From contig JAYSFC010000003.1 in the NCBI GenBank assembly GCA_041913505.1, positions 5,658 through 69,657 on the forward strand: a stretch of DNA of 64,000 nucleotides. Direction: 5' to 3'. Positions 17,558 to 28,277 of the stretch are shown here, piece by piece (positions within the stretch are counted from its first letter, which is position 1; each line of letters starts with the position of its first letter). The position numbers were made by a program, and so were the translations under genes. Under the pieces are notes generated by a model, which did not search any database, was not told the origin of the DNA, and saw nothing but the letters and a program-made list of their open reading frames with translations. The DNA is from JAYSFC01 sp041913505. GTDB lineage: Bacteria > Pseudomonadota > Gammaproteobacteria > Burkholderiales > Burkholderiaceae_C.

Positions 17558-18120
17558 TTCTGTATGTTAGCGCACCACCGCTTCTTGCAAGGCCGCGGGG
17601 GTCCGGACCTGGGCGCAGTCTCTGCAATTGCAGCGACGCACCAAACATCCCGACTCACGGCGCTGAGTGAGTCGCCCCCGGAAACGAACCACCCCCACAA
17701 GGCGGAAGGTCACGATTCCGCCGATTCCGCGTTGTCTCTCAGCCGATACCCGCACACTGCCACGGTTCGAGAGAGCATTGACTGATGGACAAGTTGCAGG
17801 CGTCGGTAGCCGGATGCAAGTCGAGTCATCAGAAGATCAAGGGCTTGCAAAAGCCTAGCATTTAGGCTATACTTGAAAAGTTGCAGTCATTTGCTTACCT
17901 TGATTGCAGCTAGTTTTGATCGGGCAGCGGTTCCCCCAACACCGCATACCTCCACCACGCTCCCCTAGCCTAGTTAGCTCAGAAGCGCAGCGGGTGGTCT
18001 GACTTCCGCCTTCGGCAAGCTTCACTCTGGCGAACACACGCTTTCGCCATGTCCATGCCGCGTATCGCTTGTGCGCGGACGTGGGCTCGGGCTGCACCAG
18101 CCTGACAACTACGGATTTCA
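17558..18120. other. Non-coding region carrying the leader of the infA module
   Basis: No credible gene in 563 bases. Its right half would be transcribed as a leader of about 240 nt from the promoter at 17845-17873 into the 78-residue gene. Confidence 0.55.
17845..17873 (+). promoter_or_regulatory. Strong sigma-70-type promoter with a palindrome in its spacer
   Basis: TTGCAA (17845-17850), 17-base spacer, TATACT (17868-17873). The spacer contains AGCCTA-GCATT-TAGGCT (arms 17852-17857 and 17863-17868), an ideal place for a repressor site. The next gene starts about 240 bases downstream. Confidence 0.65.
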
Positions 18121-18357
18121 ATGTCATCCAACTCCTCGCTGCCGTTTTCTGATGGCCGATTTCGAATCACACCCCTGACCCGGCAACACCCTGCGGGTCA
18201 TCACACCGCATCACTCTCCATCCGCAGGGGCAAAGGTACGCAAACGCATGATCGTATCTACACCTTCAAACCTGAATTCCCGAGCTCCGACAGCGCGCTG
18301 ATGTATGCCGCCCTGCAGGGACGCAACTGGCTTATCAATCCCGCTTCATTGCCGTGA
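18121..18357 (+). CDS. Small conserved basic protein, 78 residues
   Basis: A small, basic, soluble protein of unknown function with an RFRITPLTR start region, a beta-rich middle ([21 protein letters not shown]) and a C-terminal helix ([17 protein letters not shown]). I recall similar small proteins with a 'THDR' core and a Trp near the end in Burkholderiales, close to cold-shock or RNA-binding genes. It is first in a plus-strand set with infA and an RRM gene, 25 bp before infA. The ribosome site is weak (GGAT), and the long leader hints at post-transcriptional control. Confidence 0.65.
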   Translation: MSSNSSLPFSDGRFRITPLTRQHPAGHHTASLSIRRGKGTQTHDRIYTFKPEFPSSDSALMYAALQGRNWLINPASLP

Positions 18358-18382
18358 TCTCGTAAACAACCCAGGAGCTCGA

Positions 18383-18649
18383 ATGGCCAAAGAAGAACTG
18401 ATTGAAATGCATGGCAAGGTAGATGAAGTGCTGCCCGACCTGCGCTACCGCGTGACGTTGGACAACGGCCACCAATTGGTGGCCTACATCGGGGGCAAGA
18501 TGCGCAAGCACCGCATCCGGGTCCTCGCCGGGGATAAGGTGTCGCTGGAGCTTTCTCCCTACGATCTTTCAAAAGGTCGGATCACTTTCCGCCATATCGA
18601 AAACCGCGTACCGCGTGTCGGTGCTCCTGCGCAAAAACGCAGACATTGA
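18383..18649 (+). CDS. infA: Translation initiation factor IF-1, extended paralog
   Basis: S1/OB-fold protein binding the ribosomal A site during initiation. The 88 residues start [19 protein letters not shown], and [27 protein letters not shown] is the IF-1 core. The canonical factor has 72 residues; this one carries a C-terminal extension ([18 protein letters not shown]) typical of the second, non-ribosomal-operon infA of betaproteobacteria. An AGGAG box precedes the ATG. Its place before an RRM protein and behind a long leader suggests cold or stress expression; that is inference. Confidence 0.93.
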   Translation: MAKEELIEMHGKVDEVLPDLRYRVTLDNGHQLVAYIGGKMRKHRIRVLAGDKVSLELSPYDLSKGRITFRHIENRVPRVGAPAQKRRH

Positions 18650-18713
18650 CCCGACAAGGTCCACCAAATATTTATCCGCGCCTAAGTTGGGCGCAACCAT
18701 GAAAGTAATTCAC

Positions 18714-19028
18714 ATGAACAACAGACTCTACATTGGCAATCTGGCCTACTCGGTGCGTGACGACGATTTGCAGCAACTGTTCACTCCCTTTGGGCAAGTG
18801 CAGTCCGCCAAGGTCATGATGGAGCGCGACACCGGCCGCTCCAAGGGCTTTGGCTTTGTCGAAATGTCCAGCGCCGAAGAAGCCGAGACCTCGATCCAGG
18901 CCTTGCACGGCAAGAACATGGGCGGTCGTGATCTGACCGTGAACATCGCGCGGCCCATGGAAGCTCGCCCACCTCGCAGTGGCGGCTTCGGTGGAGGTTT
19001 CGGTGGCAACCGACGCAGCAACTATTGA
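18714..19028 (+). CDS. RRM-type RNA-binding protein, glycine-rich tail
   Basis: A 104-residue protein with one RNA recognition motif (about 1-80) and a short Gly/Arg tail. RNP2 is LYIGNL (5-10) and RNP1 is KGFGFVEM (near 43-50), with the aromatic residues that stack on RNA in place. Such proteins in Comamonadaceae and cyanobacteria are usually cold-induced RNA chaperones. ATG 18714 gives the usual MNNRLYIGNL start; ATG 18699 is an alternative adding five residues. It follows infA by 64 bp and ends at a good terminator. Confidence 0.92.
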   Translation: MNNRLYIGNLAYSVRDDDLQQLFTPFGQVQSAKVMMERDTGRSKGFGFVEMSSAEEAETSIQALHGKNMGGRDLTVNIARPMEARPPRSGGFGGGFGGNRRSNY

Positions 19029-19046
19029 TGCTTAGACATTGAAGGT

Positions 19047-19076
19047 AAAAAGCCAGTCCACCGGACTGGCTTTTTT
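19047..19076 (+). terminator. Intrinsic terminator after the RRM gene
   Basis: GCCAGTCC (19052-19059), 3-base loop, GGACTGGC (19063-19070), then six T. The flanking A-run lengthens the stem. Confidence 0.93.
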
Positions 19077-19158
19077 CATTCGCGTTGCCAACTCAACACT
19101 GGCATGTCTAAAGGGGAAGAGTCAACTCTGCCGCCCCTCTTGTCAGTCGATGCTGCGG

Positions 19159-19359
19159 TTCTAGCAAATTTTGGCCATGCACCCGGTCAGGCGAGGCATC
19201 GTCTTCATTCCGCCGAAATCCGCCGCTCTGTGGCGATCTTGCGGTACACCGCGTTCTCGGCCGCGATCTCGCGCGCGAACTCCTCGGGGCGGTTGCCGAT
19301 CACGCGCGAGCCCGTATCCTCAATCTGGCGCCGCACCTCGGGGTTGGCCAAGGCGCGCT
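19159..19359. repeat. Second copy of the Bug 3'-end repeat (partner of 15172-15357)
   Basis: Covers the last 52 codons of the intact Bug gene plus about 45 bases of 3' flank. Same orientation as the decayed copy, so the two form a direct repeat around the GGDEF-EAL-infA-RRM segment. The flank keeps TGCTAGAA (minus strand), a relic of the TAGAAT box before tRNA-Ser(CGA). Confidence 0.75.
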
Positions 19360-20197
19360 GCACGGCAGCATGCACGCGCGCAACCACCGCGGGCGGTAGT
19401 CCCTTGGGGCCGTAAACGCCGTAGAACGCGCTGCGGTTCACCTCCTCCAGCCCCAGCTCCTTGAACGTGGGTACCTGGGGCATTTGCGCCAGGCGCTCGG
19501 GCGCGGCCACCGCGAGGGCCACGAGGCGGCCCGCCTTGATGAAGGGAAGCGCCGACGGCAGATTGTCGAAGACGATGGGAATCTGCCCCGCTACGGCGTC
19601 ATTGAGTGCAGGGCTCGATCCACGGTAAGGTACATGCGTGAGCGCCAGCCCCGTGCGGCTGGCCATCAGTTCCATGAGCATGTGGCCGATGGAGCCCGTT
19701 CCAGCCGTGCCATAGGCGTGCTTGTGCGGGTTCTTCTTCACCTCGTCGATGAAGGCCGCGAAGGTCTGCGCCTTGAAGCCCGGGTGCACAGCCAGCACGT
19801 TGGGCGTGGCGGCGATGTTGGTGATGGGCGTGAAGTCGGTCAACGGGTTGTAGGGCAGGCGCGCATTGATGGCCGGATTCGTGGCCGTGGTGGACACGGT
19901 GGCCACGCCAAGCGTGTAGCCATCGGGCAGGGCGCGCGCGGCCTCGTGCGCGCCAATCGAGCCACCGCCGCCGCCCTTGTTGTCTACCACGAGCGGCTGG
20001 CCCAGGGCCTCGCCCGTGCGCGGTGCGATGGCGCGCGCCACGATGTCGGTGGTGCCGCCCGCGGCGAACGGCACGATCAGGCGCACAGGCCGGCTGGGAT
20101 AGGTATCGGCCGCGTGGGCGGCCGAAACGGCGCAGAGGGCCAGCATCAGCCCGCACAGCCGGGCGCGCGCGCCAGCGCGCAAAAGAGAGGTACGCAT
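19205..20197 (-). CDS. Bug-family (TctC-type) periplasmic substrate-binding protein
   Basis: Periplasmic solute receptor of the tripartite tricarboxylate transporter superfamily; 330 residues. The signal peptide ends at ...AVSAAHA/AD near residue 29. The mature protein has the family start YPSRPVRLIVPFAAGGTTDI, then NKGGGGGSIGA and YGTAGTGSIGHM, which line the carboxylate site. No TctA/TctB membrane genes are near, as is usual for the expanded Bug set of this family. It lies 46 bp after the adjacent hydroxyacid dehydrogenase gene on the same strand, so the ligand may be that enzyme's substrate (inference). Confidence 0.92.
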   Translation of the reverse strand: MRTSLLRAGARARLCGLMLALCAVSAAHAADTYPSRPVRLIVPFAAGGTTDIVARAIAPRTGEALGQPLVVDNKGGGGGSIGAHEAARALPDGYTLGVATVSTTATNPAINARLPYNPLTDFTPITNIAATPNVLAVHPGFKAQTFAAFIDEVKKNPHKHAYGTAGTGSIGHMLMELMASRTGLALTHVPYRGSSPALNDAVAGQIPIVFDNLPSALPFIKAGRLVALAVAAPERLAQMPQVPTFKELGLEEVNRSAFYGVYGPKGLPPAVVARVHAAVQRALANPEVRRQIEDTGSRVIGNRPEEFAREIAAENAVYRKIATERRISAE

Positions 20198-20242
20198 CAG
20201 GAATGTCTCCGGTGTTGAAAAGCGTGAGGGTCGGGCGCCACT

Positions 20243-21475
20243 TCAGGCGCAACGGCGCACGATGTGCTGTGGGCCAAGCTGCGAACAGGCCGTGGCGCCC
20301 AGCATGGCGAGGTTGCGGTCCACCTCGTCGCGCAATAGGGCAATGGCATGCAACACCCCGGCTTCTCCAGCCACGGCGGCGGCGTAGTTGAAAGGACGGC
20401 CCACGAGCACCATGCGCGCGCCCAGCGCAATGGCCTTGAGCACATCGGAGCCGCGCCGAAAGCCGCCATCGATGAGGATGGGATAGTCTGGCCCCACAGC
20501 GGCCACCACGGCCTCGAGCACGCGCATGGCCGAAACGGCGCCATCGAGCTGGCGGCCGCCGTGGTTGGACAGCACCACACCGTCGGCCCCCACACGCTGC
20601 GCTTGCAGTGCATCCTCCACGCTGAGTACGCCCTTCACAACGAGCGGCCCCTTCCAGCGCAGGCGGATGGCCTCCAGGTGGCTCCAGCTCAGGTGGTCTC
20701 GCGCCGAGAAGTCACGCAGCACCGAAGACGACACGATGGGCGCGCCACGTGTGGCAAACGAGTTCTCGAAATGCGGCATGCCGTGGCACAGCAGCGTGCG
20801 CAAAAACGTGCCCGCCACCCAGCGTGGCCGCACCAGGCCGTCCCAGGCCAAGCGCAGGCTGGGTTTGAGCGGTGTGGAAAAGCCGGTACGGATGTTGTTC
20901 TCGCGGTTGGCCGAGATGGGGATATCCACCGTCACCACGAGGGTGCGAAAGCCCGCACGTTCCACGCGGTCGATCAGCGCATCGATGCGCGCAGGGTCGC
21001 CCGGAAGATAGGCCTGGAACCAGGTGCCCGGGCTCTCGCGCGCCACTTCCTCCAACGGAATCAGCGAAGTGCCGCTCATGACCGAGGCAATGCCCGCGCG
21101 CCGCGCCGCGCGCGCCAGCACAAGGTCGCCCCGGTAGGTGGACAGCGCATTGATGCCCATGGGCGCGATGCCGAACGGGCTGCTGTAACGCTCGCCGAAC
21201 AGCTCCACGGCCTGCGAGCGCTGCGACACATCGCGCAGCACGCGCGTCGTGAAGCCGTATTCGCCAAACACCTCGCGGTTGTCGCGCTGCGAGGCATTGT
21301 CCTCGGCCGCCCCCGCGATGTAGCCAAAGATGGGGCGCGGCAGGCGCCGCCGCGCAGCGGCCTCGAAGTCGTGCAGCGACAGCACGCGCCGCAGCGCGGC
21401 AGGCGGACGGGCCATGGGGGCCGCCGCAGAGGGGGCGGGCACGGCATTGGACGGGGATGCGGCGGTAGCGACCAT
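20243..21475 (-). CDS. FMN-dependent alpha-hydroxy-acid dehydrogenase/oxidase
   Basis: Oxidises an L-2-hydroxy acid (lactate, mandelate or similar) to the keto acid. The 410-residue TIM-barrel has Lys281 (VVKGVL) and the catalytic base His305 in SNHGGRQLDG, and the FMN phosphate site GGFRRGSDVLKAIALGA and GRPFNYA. An Ala/Pro-rich N-terminus of about 30 residues precedes the FMN domain; Met21 is an alternative start. It is divergent from a LysR gene with palindromes between, and upstream of a Bug receptor. Lactate versus mandelate or glycolate specificity cannot be told from sequence. Confidence 0.88.
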   Translation of the reverse strand: MVATAASPSNAVPAPSAAAPMARPPAALRRVLSLHDFEAAARRRLPRPIFGYIAGAAEDNASQRDNREVFGEYGFTTRVLRDVSQRSQAVELFGERYSSPFGIAPMGINALSTYRGDLVLARAARRAGIASVMSGTSLIPLEEVARESPGTWFQAYLPGDPARIDALIDRVERAGFRTLVVTVDIPISANRENNIRTGFSTPLKPSLRLAWDGLVRPRWVAGTFLRTLLCHGMPHFENSFATRGAPIVSSSVLRDFSARDHLSWSHLEAIRLRWKGPLVVKGVLSVEDALQAQRVGADGVVLSNHGGRQLDGAVSAMRVLEAVVAAVGPDYPILIDGGFRRGSDVLKAIALGARMVLVGRPFNYAAAVAGEAGVLHAIALLRDEVDRNLAMLGATACSQLGPQHIVRRCA

Positions 21476-21529
21476 GTGCGGACTCGATTGCTTGCAGAAA
21501 CCAGCGTCACTGTAGATTTCTGGTGCAGT

Positions 21530-21563
21530 GAATGAAAGCGAAATATTTAGAATGAAATCATTC
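21530..21563. promoter_or_regulatory. Putative LysR operator between divergent genes
   Basis: GAATGA-AA-TCATTC is a perfect 14-base palindrome at 21550-21563, with a further GAATGA half-site at 21530-21535. The spacing and position between a LysR gene and its divergent target fit an activation-site pair. Confidence 0.5.
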
Positions 21564-21581
21564 GCTTTTTTAGAAGATTCC

Positions 21582-22487
21582 ATGGCCACTCCATCGGTCA
21601 AACAGCTCGAAGCCTTCTGGTGGGCAGCGTCCTGCAGCAACTTCGCCACGGCCGCGCAGCGTGTGCACCTGTCGGTGTCGTCGCTGTCCAAGCGCATCAC
21701 GGAGCTGGAGGCGACGCTGGGCCAACCGCTGTTCGACCGCAGCGGCCACCGCGCCGTGCTCACCGAGGCCGGCGAGCGCCTGCTGCCCGCCGCGCTCGAC
21801 GTGCTCAACGCCATGGCGGCACTGGGGCAAGCGCTCGATGCGCGCTCGGCGCTGGCGGGCCACTGCCGCTTCGGGGTCGGGGATTTGTCTGCGCTCACAT
21901 GGCTGCCCGCCTTCGTGGCCGCCGTGCGGCAGGCGCACCCCCACCTTGCCCTGGAGCCTCACGTGGACGTGGGGGGAGAGCTGGAGCGCCGCCTGGCCGA
22001 TGGCGATCTCGATTTCGCGGTAATCGCGGGCCGCTCGTCGCGCAGCGCCCTGCTCTCGCAGCCCGTAGGGGCCGCAGGCTTTGCCTGGGCAGCGGCGCCC
22101 GGCCTGGGCCGCTCCAGCCTTGCAACCCTGCTGCAGCGCCACCCACTGGTCACGCTGCCACCGAATGCGGGCACCACGCGGCTGCTGGACGATTGGCTGC
22201 TGTCGCACCACGTGGCCGTCCGCGAGCGTATCTTGTGCAATAGCTGGGGCGCAGTGGCTGGCATGCTGCGCGCCGGGGTGGGCGTGGGCTTCCTGCCAGC
22301 GGGTTGGGTGGGCGCGCTGGGCTTGCACGCCGTCGGGGCGCGCACACCGCTGAGGCCTTTGCACTATGCCTTTCAATGGCGGCGCGGCGATACCCGGGCA
22401 TTGATCCCCGCCATGCAGCGCCTGGCACGCACATGGGTTGATTTTTCGGTTGCGCCCTGCCTCGAAGGAAGCTTGAAGAATCCTTAA
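21582..22487 (+). CDS. LysR family transcriptional regulator
   Basis: A 301-residue regulator with a helix-turn-helix at about 1-65 (VKQLEAFWWAASCSNFATAA, VSSLSKRITELEATLGQPLF) and an effector domain at about 90-295. The ATG at 21582 yields the family N-terminus; upstream in-frame ATGs at 21528 and 21552 add unrelated residues and overlap the operator. It is divergent from the alpha-hydroxy-acid dehydrogenase and presumably controls it and the Bug receptor in response to a related acid. Confidence 0.88.
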   Translation: MATPSVKQLEAFWWAASCSNFATAAQRVHLSVSSLSKRITELEATLGQPLFDRSGHRAVLTEAGERLLPAALDVLNAMAALGQALDARSALAGHCRFGVGDLSALTWLPAFVAAVRQAHPHLALEPHVDVGGELERRLADGDLDFAVIAGRSSRSALLSQPVGAAGFAWAAAPGLGRSSLATLLQRHPLVTLPPNAGTTRLLDDWLLSHHVAVRERILCNSWGAVAGMLRAGVGVGFLPAGWVGALGLHAVGARTPLRPLHYAFQWRRGDTRALIPAMQRLARTWVDFSVAPCLEGSLKNP

Positions 22488-22642
22488 AACGCGAACGTTT
22501 TTCCATGCCCTGTGGAAGGAACGCCACGGGTCCTGGCTGGCACGGCCCGCGCGCTTGTCGCGCCCCGCGTGCGTGGCTATGCTCCGCCCGGCGGGGCCCC
22601 GCACGCAGCGGCCGGCGCCATGTTCTGAAGGGGCCGTTGTCC

Positions 22643-24385
22643 ATGAATGTTCCCACCGCCACCGAAGATCGCCTACCAGCGGATACGCTCGCTGAGGCTG
22701 CGCCGTCTGCCGAGACTGCGCCACACCCCGCACAGAGGGCCTCGCCATGGGCTTCGATCGCAGTGCCGTTGGCCAGTGCCGCATTGACCGCCTGCGGTGG
22801 CGGATCGGCCAGCACGGGCCCCGCTGGGCCGGTGAACTCCCCGGGAAAGCCCGCATCGCCCACCGATGCGGCACGGTTCCTGACCCAGGCCACGCTGGGT
22901 TTTTCCCGGGCCGAGCTTGACGACCTGATCCGCTCCGCCTCATACACCGACTGGCTGAACGCCCAGTTCGCCATGCCGCGCAGCCAGTCCCACTACGACT
23001 GGCTGGTGGCGAAGGGGTACAACAACGCGAGCAACCTGAACAATGCCCAGGGGCTGGACAACACCATTTGGCGCAAGTTCATTGCAAGCCCGGACGCGCT
23101 GCGCCAGCGCGTGGTGCTCGCGCTGTCCGAGCTGTGCGTGGTATCGGTGCTGGGCGTCAATACCTCGTGGCGCCAGTTCACGGTGGCGAACTACCTCGAC
23201 ATCCTGGAAGCCAACGCCTTCGGCAACTACCGCACTTTGCTCGGCCAGGTCAGCCTGAGCCCCGCGATGGGTTTTTACCTCACGTTCCGAGGCAACGCCA
23301 AAGCGAATCCGGCCACGGGCAGCGAGCCCGACGAGAATTACGCGCGCGAACTGATGCAGCTCTTCACCATCGGGCTGCTGCAGCTGAACCCGGACGGAAG
23401 CCCCCAAACCAGCGGAGGCAAACCCATCGAAACCTACACGCAGGCGGACGTGAGTGGGCTGGCCCGCGTCTTCACGGGCTGGGACCTCGACACCAGTGGC
23501 TTCAGCAGCCCGTTTCCGCCCGACGTACAGCGCCGCCCCATGGTCCAGATCGCGGGCCGCTACGAAACCGGCAGCAAGACGTTCCTGGGCGTGACCATTG
23601 CACAGGGAACTTCGGCAGTGGACAGCCTCAACACCGCGCTCGACACCTTGTTCAATCACCCCAACCTGCCCGTCTTCATCGGCCGGCAGATGATCCAGCG
23701 GCTGGTGACAAGCAACCCCAGCCCCGCCTACGTCACGCGCGTGGCCGCGGCGTTCGCCAACAACGGCAGCGGCGTGCGGGGCGACATGAAGGCGCTGGTG
23801 ACGGCCATCCTGCTCGACCCCGAGGCGCGCGACGCCACGCTGGCCGCCACGCCCGACTTCGGCAAGCTGCGCGAGCCCATGGTGCGCTTCCTCAACTGGG
23901 CACGGGCCTACAAGGTCAGTTCCACCAGCGATGCCTGGGCGGTTGGCGATCTCTCGGACCCGGGCTCGCGCCTGGGCCAAAGCCCCATGCATTCGCCCTC
24001 GGTATTCAATTTCTTCCGGCCGGGCTATGTGCCGCCCGACACTGCGCTCTCGGCCCTGGGGCTGAGCGGGCCCGAGTTCCAGATCACCACGGAGGTCTCG
24101 GTCGCGGGCTACATCAACTTCATGCAGCAGGCGATCGGCAATTCGATCGCGGGCGACATGAGGGCCGACTACAGCACGCTGCTGCCGCTGGCCACCAACT
24201 CGGCCAACCTGCTGGCCGAGATCAACCAGGTGCTTGCCGCGGGCGCGGTGTCGTCCGCCACGCTGGCCCAGATCCAGTCAGCCGTCGACGCGGTGCCGCC
24301 TACCACGCAGGCCGCGCAGCTGAACCGCATCTGCATCGCGCTGACCCTCGTCATGGCGTCGCCCGAATACATCGCCCAGAAGTGA
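22643..24385 (+). CDS. DUF1800 family protein, putative lipoprotein
   Basis: A 580-residue exported protein. A 35-residue hydrophilic extension precedes a hydrophobic stretch ending in a lipobox (LTAC, Cys51), an unusual layout for a signal peptide; a later start is possible but no closer ATG exists. The DUF1800 core is recognised from ARFLTQATLGFS, DENYARELMQLFTIGL, VFTGWD and SPSVFNFFRPGY. The family is nearly always paired with DUF1501, as here, and its function is not established. The partner follows after eight bases. Confidence 0.88.
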   Translation: MNVPTATEDRLPADTLAEAAPSAETAPHPAQRASPWASIAVPLASAALTACGGGSASTGPAGPVNSPGKPASPTDAARFLTQATLGFSRAELDDLIRSASYTDWLNAQFAMPRSQSHYDWLVAKGYNNASNLNNAQGLDNTIWRKFIASPDALRQRVVLALSELCVVSVLGVNTSWRQFTVANYLDILEANAFGNYRTLLGQVSLSPAMGFYLTFRGNAKANPATGSEPDENYARELMQLFTIGLLQLNPDGSPQTSGGKPIETYTQADVSGLARVFTGWDLDTSGFSSPFPPDVQRRPMVQIAGRYETGSKTFLGVTIAQGTSAVDSLNTALDTLFNHPNLPVFIGRQMIQRLVTSNPSPAYVTRVAAAFANNGSGVRGDMKALVTAILLDPEARDATLAATPDFGKLREPMVRFLNWARAYKVSSTSDAWAVGDLSDPGSRLGQSPMHSPSVFNFFRPGYVPPDTALSALGLSGPEFQITTEVSVAGYINFMQQAIGNSIAGDMRADYSTLLPLATNSANLLAEINQVLAAGAVSSATLAQIQSAVDAVPPTTQAAQLNRICIALTLVMASPEYIAQK

Positions 24386-24393
24386 GTGCCACC

Positions 24394-25782
24394 ATGCAGC
24401 ATTTTTCCGGCATCGCACCCGACAACGCATCGCGCCGCGCGTTCCTCCAACGGGCATCGGCCCTGTCGATCGTGGGCAGCGCCACCCCCTGGGCACTGTC
24501 GCTGTCGGCCATGGCCGAGGCCGCCGCGGCCACGGCATCGGACTACAAGGCGCTGGTCTGCGTGTTCCTCTATGGCGGCAACGACTATGCCAACACCGTC
24601 GTGCCGTACGACCTGGCCAGCTACAACGCCCAGTACGCGGTACGCGGCAACCTGCGCATCGACCGCGACACACTCACACCCAATCTGCTCACGCCGACCG
24701 TGCCGCTGGCAGACGGCCGGCAGTACGCCCTCGCGCCGGGCCTGGACCCGCTGGTGCCGCTGTTCAACGCAGGCCAGATGGCCGTGCTGCTGAACGTCGG
24801 CACGCTCGTGCAGCCCACAAGCCTCGCGCAGTACCAGGCGCGGTCGGTGCCGCTGCCCCCCAAGCTGTTCTCGCACAACGACCAGCAGTCCTACTGGCAG
24901 GCCTCCTCGCCGGAAGGCGCGACTTCGGGCTGGGGCGGGCGCATGGGCGACCTGTTCGCGGCCAGCAACGCCAACGCCACCTTCACCAGCATCGGCGTAT
25001 CGGGCAACGCGGTTTACCTGGCAGGCAAGAGCGCCGTCGAATACCAGATCACCACGCAGGGGGCTGTGCCCGTGAACGGTATCCGCGCCCCCCTGTTCGG
25101 CTCCCCCGCCGCCTCGTCGGTACTGCAGGCGCTGCTGTCCACACCGCGCAGCCACCACATCGAGAACGAATACGTGCGGGTCTGCAAACGCTCCCTCGAT
25201 GCCAATGCGCAGCTCGGCAGCGCCCTCTCCGGCGTAAGCCTGTCGACGGCCTTCCCCACGGGCAACAGCCTGGCCGATCAGCTCAAGATGGTGGCGCGCC
25301 TGATTGCGGCCCGTGGCGCGCTGGGCGCCAGGCGGCAGGTGTTCTTCGTGTCGATCGGCGGCTTCGACACGCACGACAGCCTGCTCAAGGTGCACCCGGG
25401 CCTCATGGCCTCGGTGGGCAATGCCATGGCGGCGTTCTACCAGGCCACCGTGGAGCTGGGTGTGGCCAGCCAGGTGACGGCCTTCACGGCCTCGGACTTC
25501 GGGCGCACGCTCGTGAGCAACAACGACGGCTCGGACCACGGCTGGGGCAGCATGCACTTCGCGCTGGGCGGCGCCGTCAAGGGTGCGGCCTACTATGGCC
25601 GCGCGCCGGTCATCGCCAACGGCGGCCCTGACGATGTAGGCCAGGGGCGGCTGCTGCCCGGCCTTTCCGTGGACCAGTACGGCGGCACGCTAGGGAGCTG
25701 GTTCGGGGTCTCGGCAACGGACCAGGCCAGCGTGCTGCCCAACCTGGGCAACTACACCCAGCAGAACCTGGGCTTTCTGTGA
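24394..25782 (+). CDS. DUF1501 family Tat-exported protein
   Basis: A 462-residue protein with a Tat signal: SRRAFLQ (13-19), a hydrophobic stretch, then AMAEA. The DUF1501 core has the sulfatase/phosphatase-like elements VFLYGGNDYANTVVP, FSHNDQQSYWQ, GGFDTHD and ASDFGRTL...DHGWG. These are metal-binding positions of the alkaline-phosphatase superfamily, so a hydrolase is plausible though not demonstrated. It forms a two-gene unit with DUF1800. The frame is open far upstream only as an antiparallel-style shadow of DUF1800; ATG 24394 is the true start. Confidence 0.9.
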   Translation: MQHFSGIAPDNASRRAFLQRASALSIVGSATPWALSLSAMAEAAAATASDYKALVCVFLYGGNDYANTVVPYDLASYNAQYAVRGNLRIDRDTLTPNLLTPTVPLADGRQYALAPGLDPLVPLFNAGQMAVLLNVGTLVQPTSLAQYQARSVPLPPKLFSHNDQQSYWQASSPEGATSGWGGRMGDLFAASNANATFTSIGVSGNAVYLAGKSAVEYQITTQGAVPVNGIRAPLFGSPAASSVLQALLSTPRSHHIENEYVRVCKRSLDANAQLGSALSGVSLSTAFPTGNSLADQLKMVARLIAARGALGARRQVFFVSIGGFDTHDSLLKVHPGLMASVGNAMAAFYQATVELGVASQVTAFTASDFGRTLVSNNDGSDHGWGSMHFALGGAVKGAAYYGRAPVIANGGPDDVGQGRLLPGLSVDQYGGTLGSWFGVSATDQASVLPNLGNYTQQNLGFL

Positions 25783-25807
25783 ACTCCGCGAAAGCAGCCC
25801 GGTCCAT

Positions 25808-25832
25808 GAAAAACGGGCCGCAAGGGCCCGTT
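25808..25832 (-). terminator. Intrinsic terminator for serS
   Basis: AACGGGCC (25812-25819), five-base loop, GGCCCGTT (25825-25832). On the minus strand a run of five T follows. It lies 36 bases after the serS stop and may also slow transcripts from the DUF1501 gene. Confidence 0.85.
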
Positions 25833-25867
25833 CGTGGTGGATGCGCGGCGCAGCAAGGGCTACCGCA

Positions 25868-28169
<2,302 letters not shown>

Positions 28170-28224
28170 GCGCGGGACTCCTGTCGATGGGGGTGGGCCA
28201 AAGCCAAAAGTCTGGCAGTGTAGG

Positions 28225-28239
28225 GCCGATAACATCGGC
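28225..28239. promoter_or_regulatory. Short palindrome in the divergent dehydratase/CBS promoter region
   Basis: GCCGAT-AAC-ATCGGC, a perfect 6-bp inverted repeat with a 3-base centre, 39 bases before the CBS start. Possible operator or leader hairpin; no direct evidence. Confidence 0.3.
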
Positions 28240-28277
28240 AGGTGGCGGCCGCGTCGGCCTCTCAATCAGGAGGGTGC

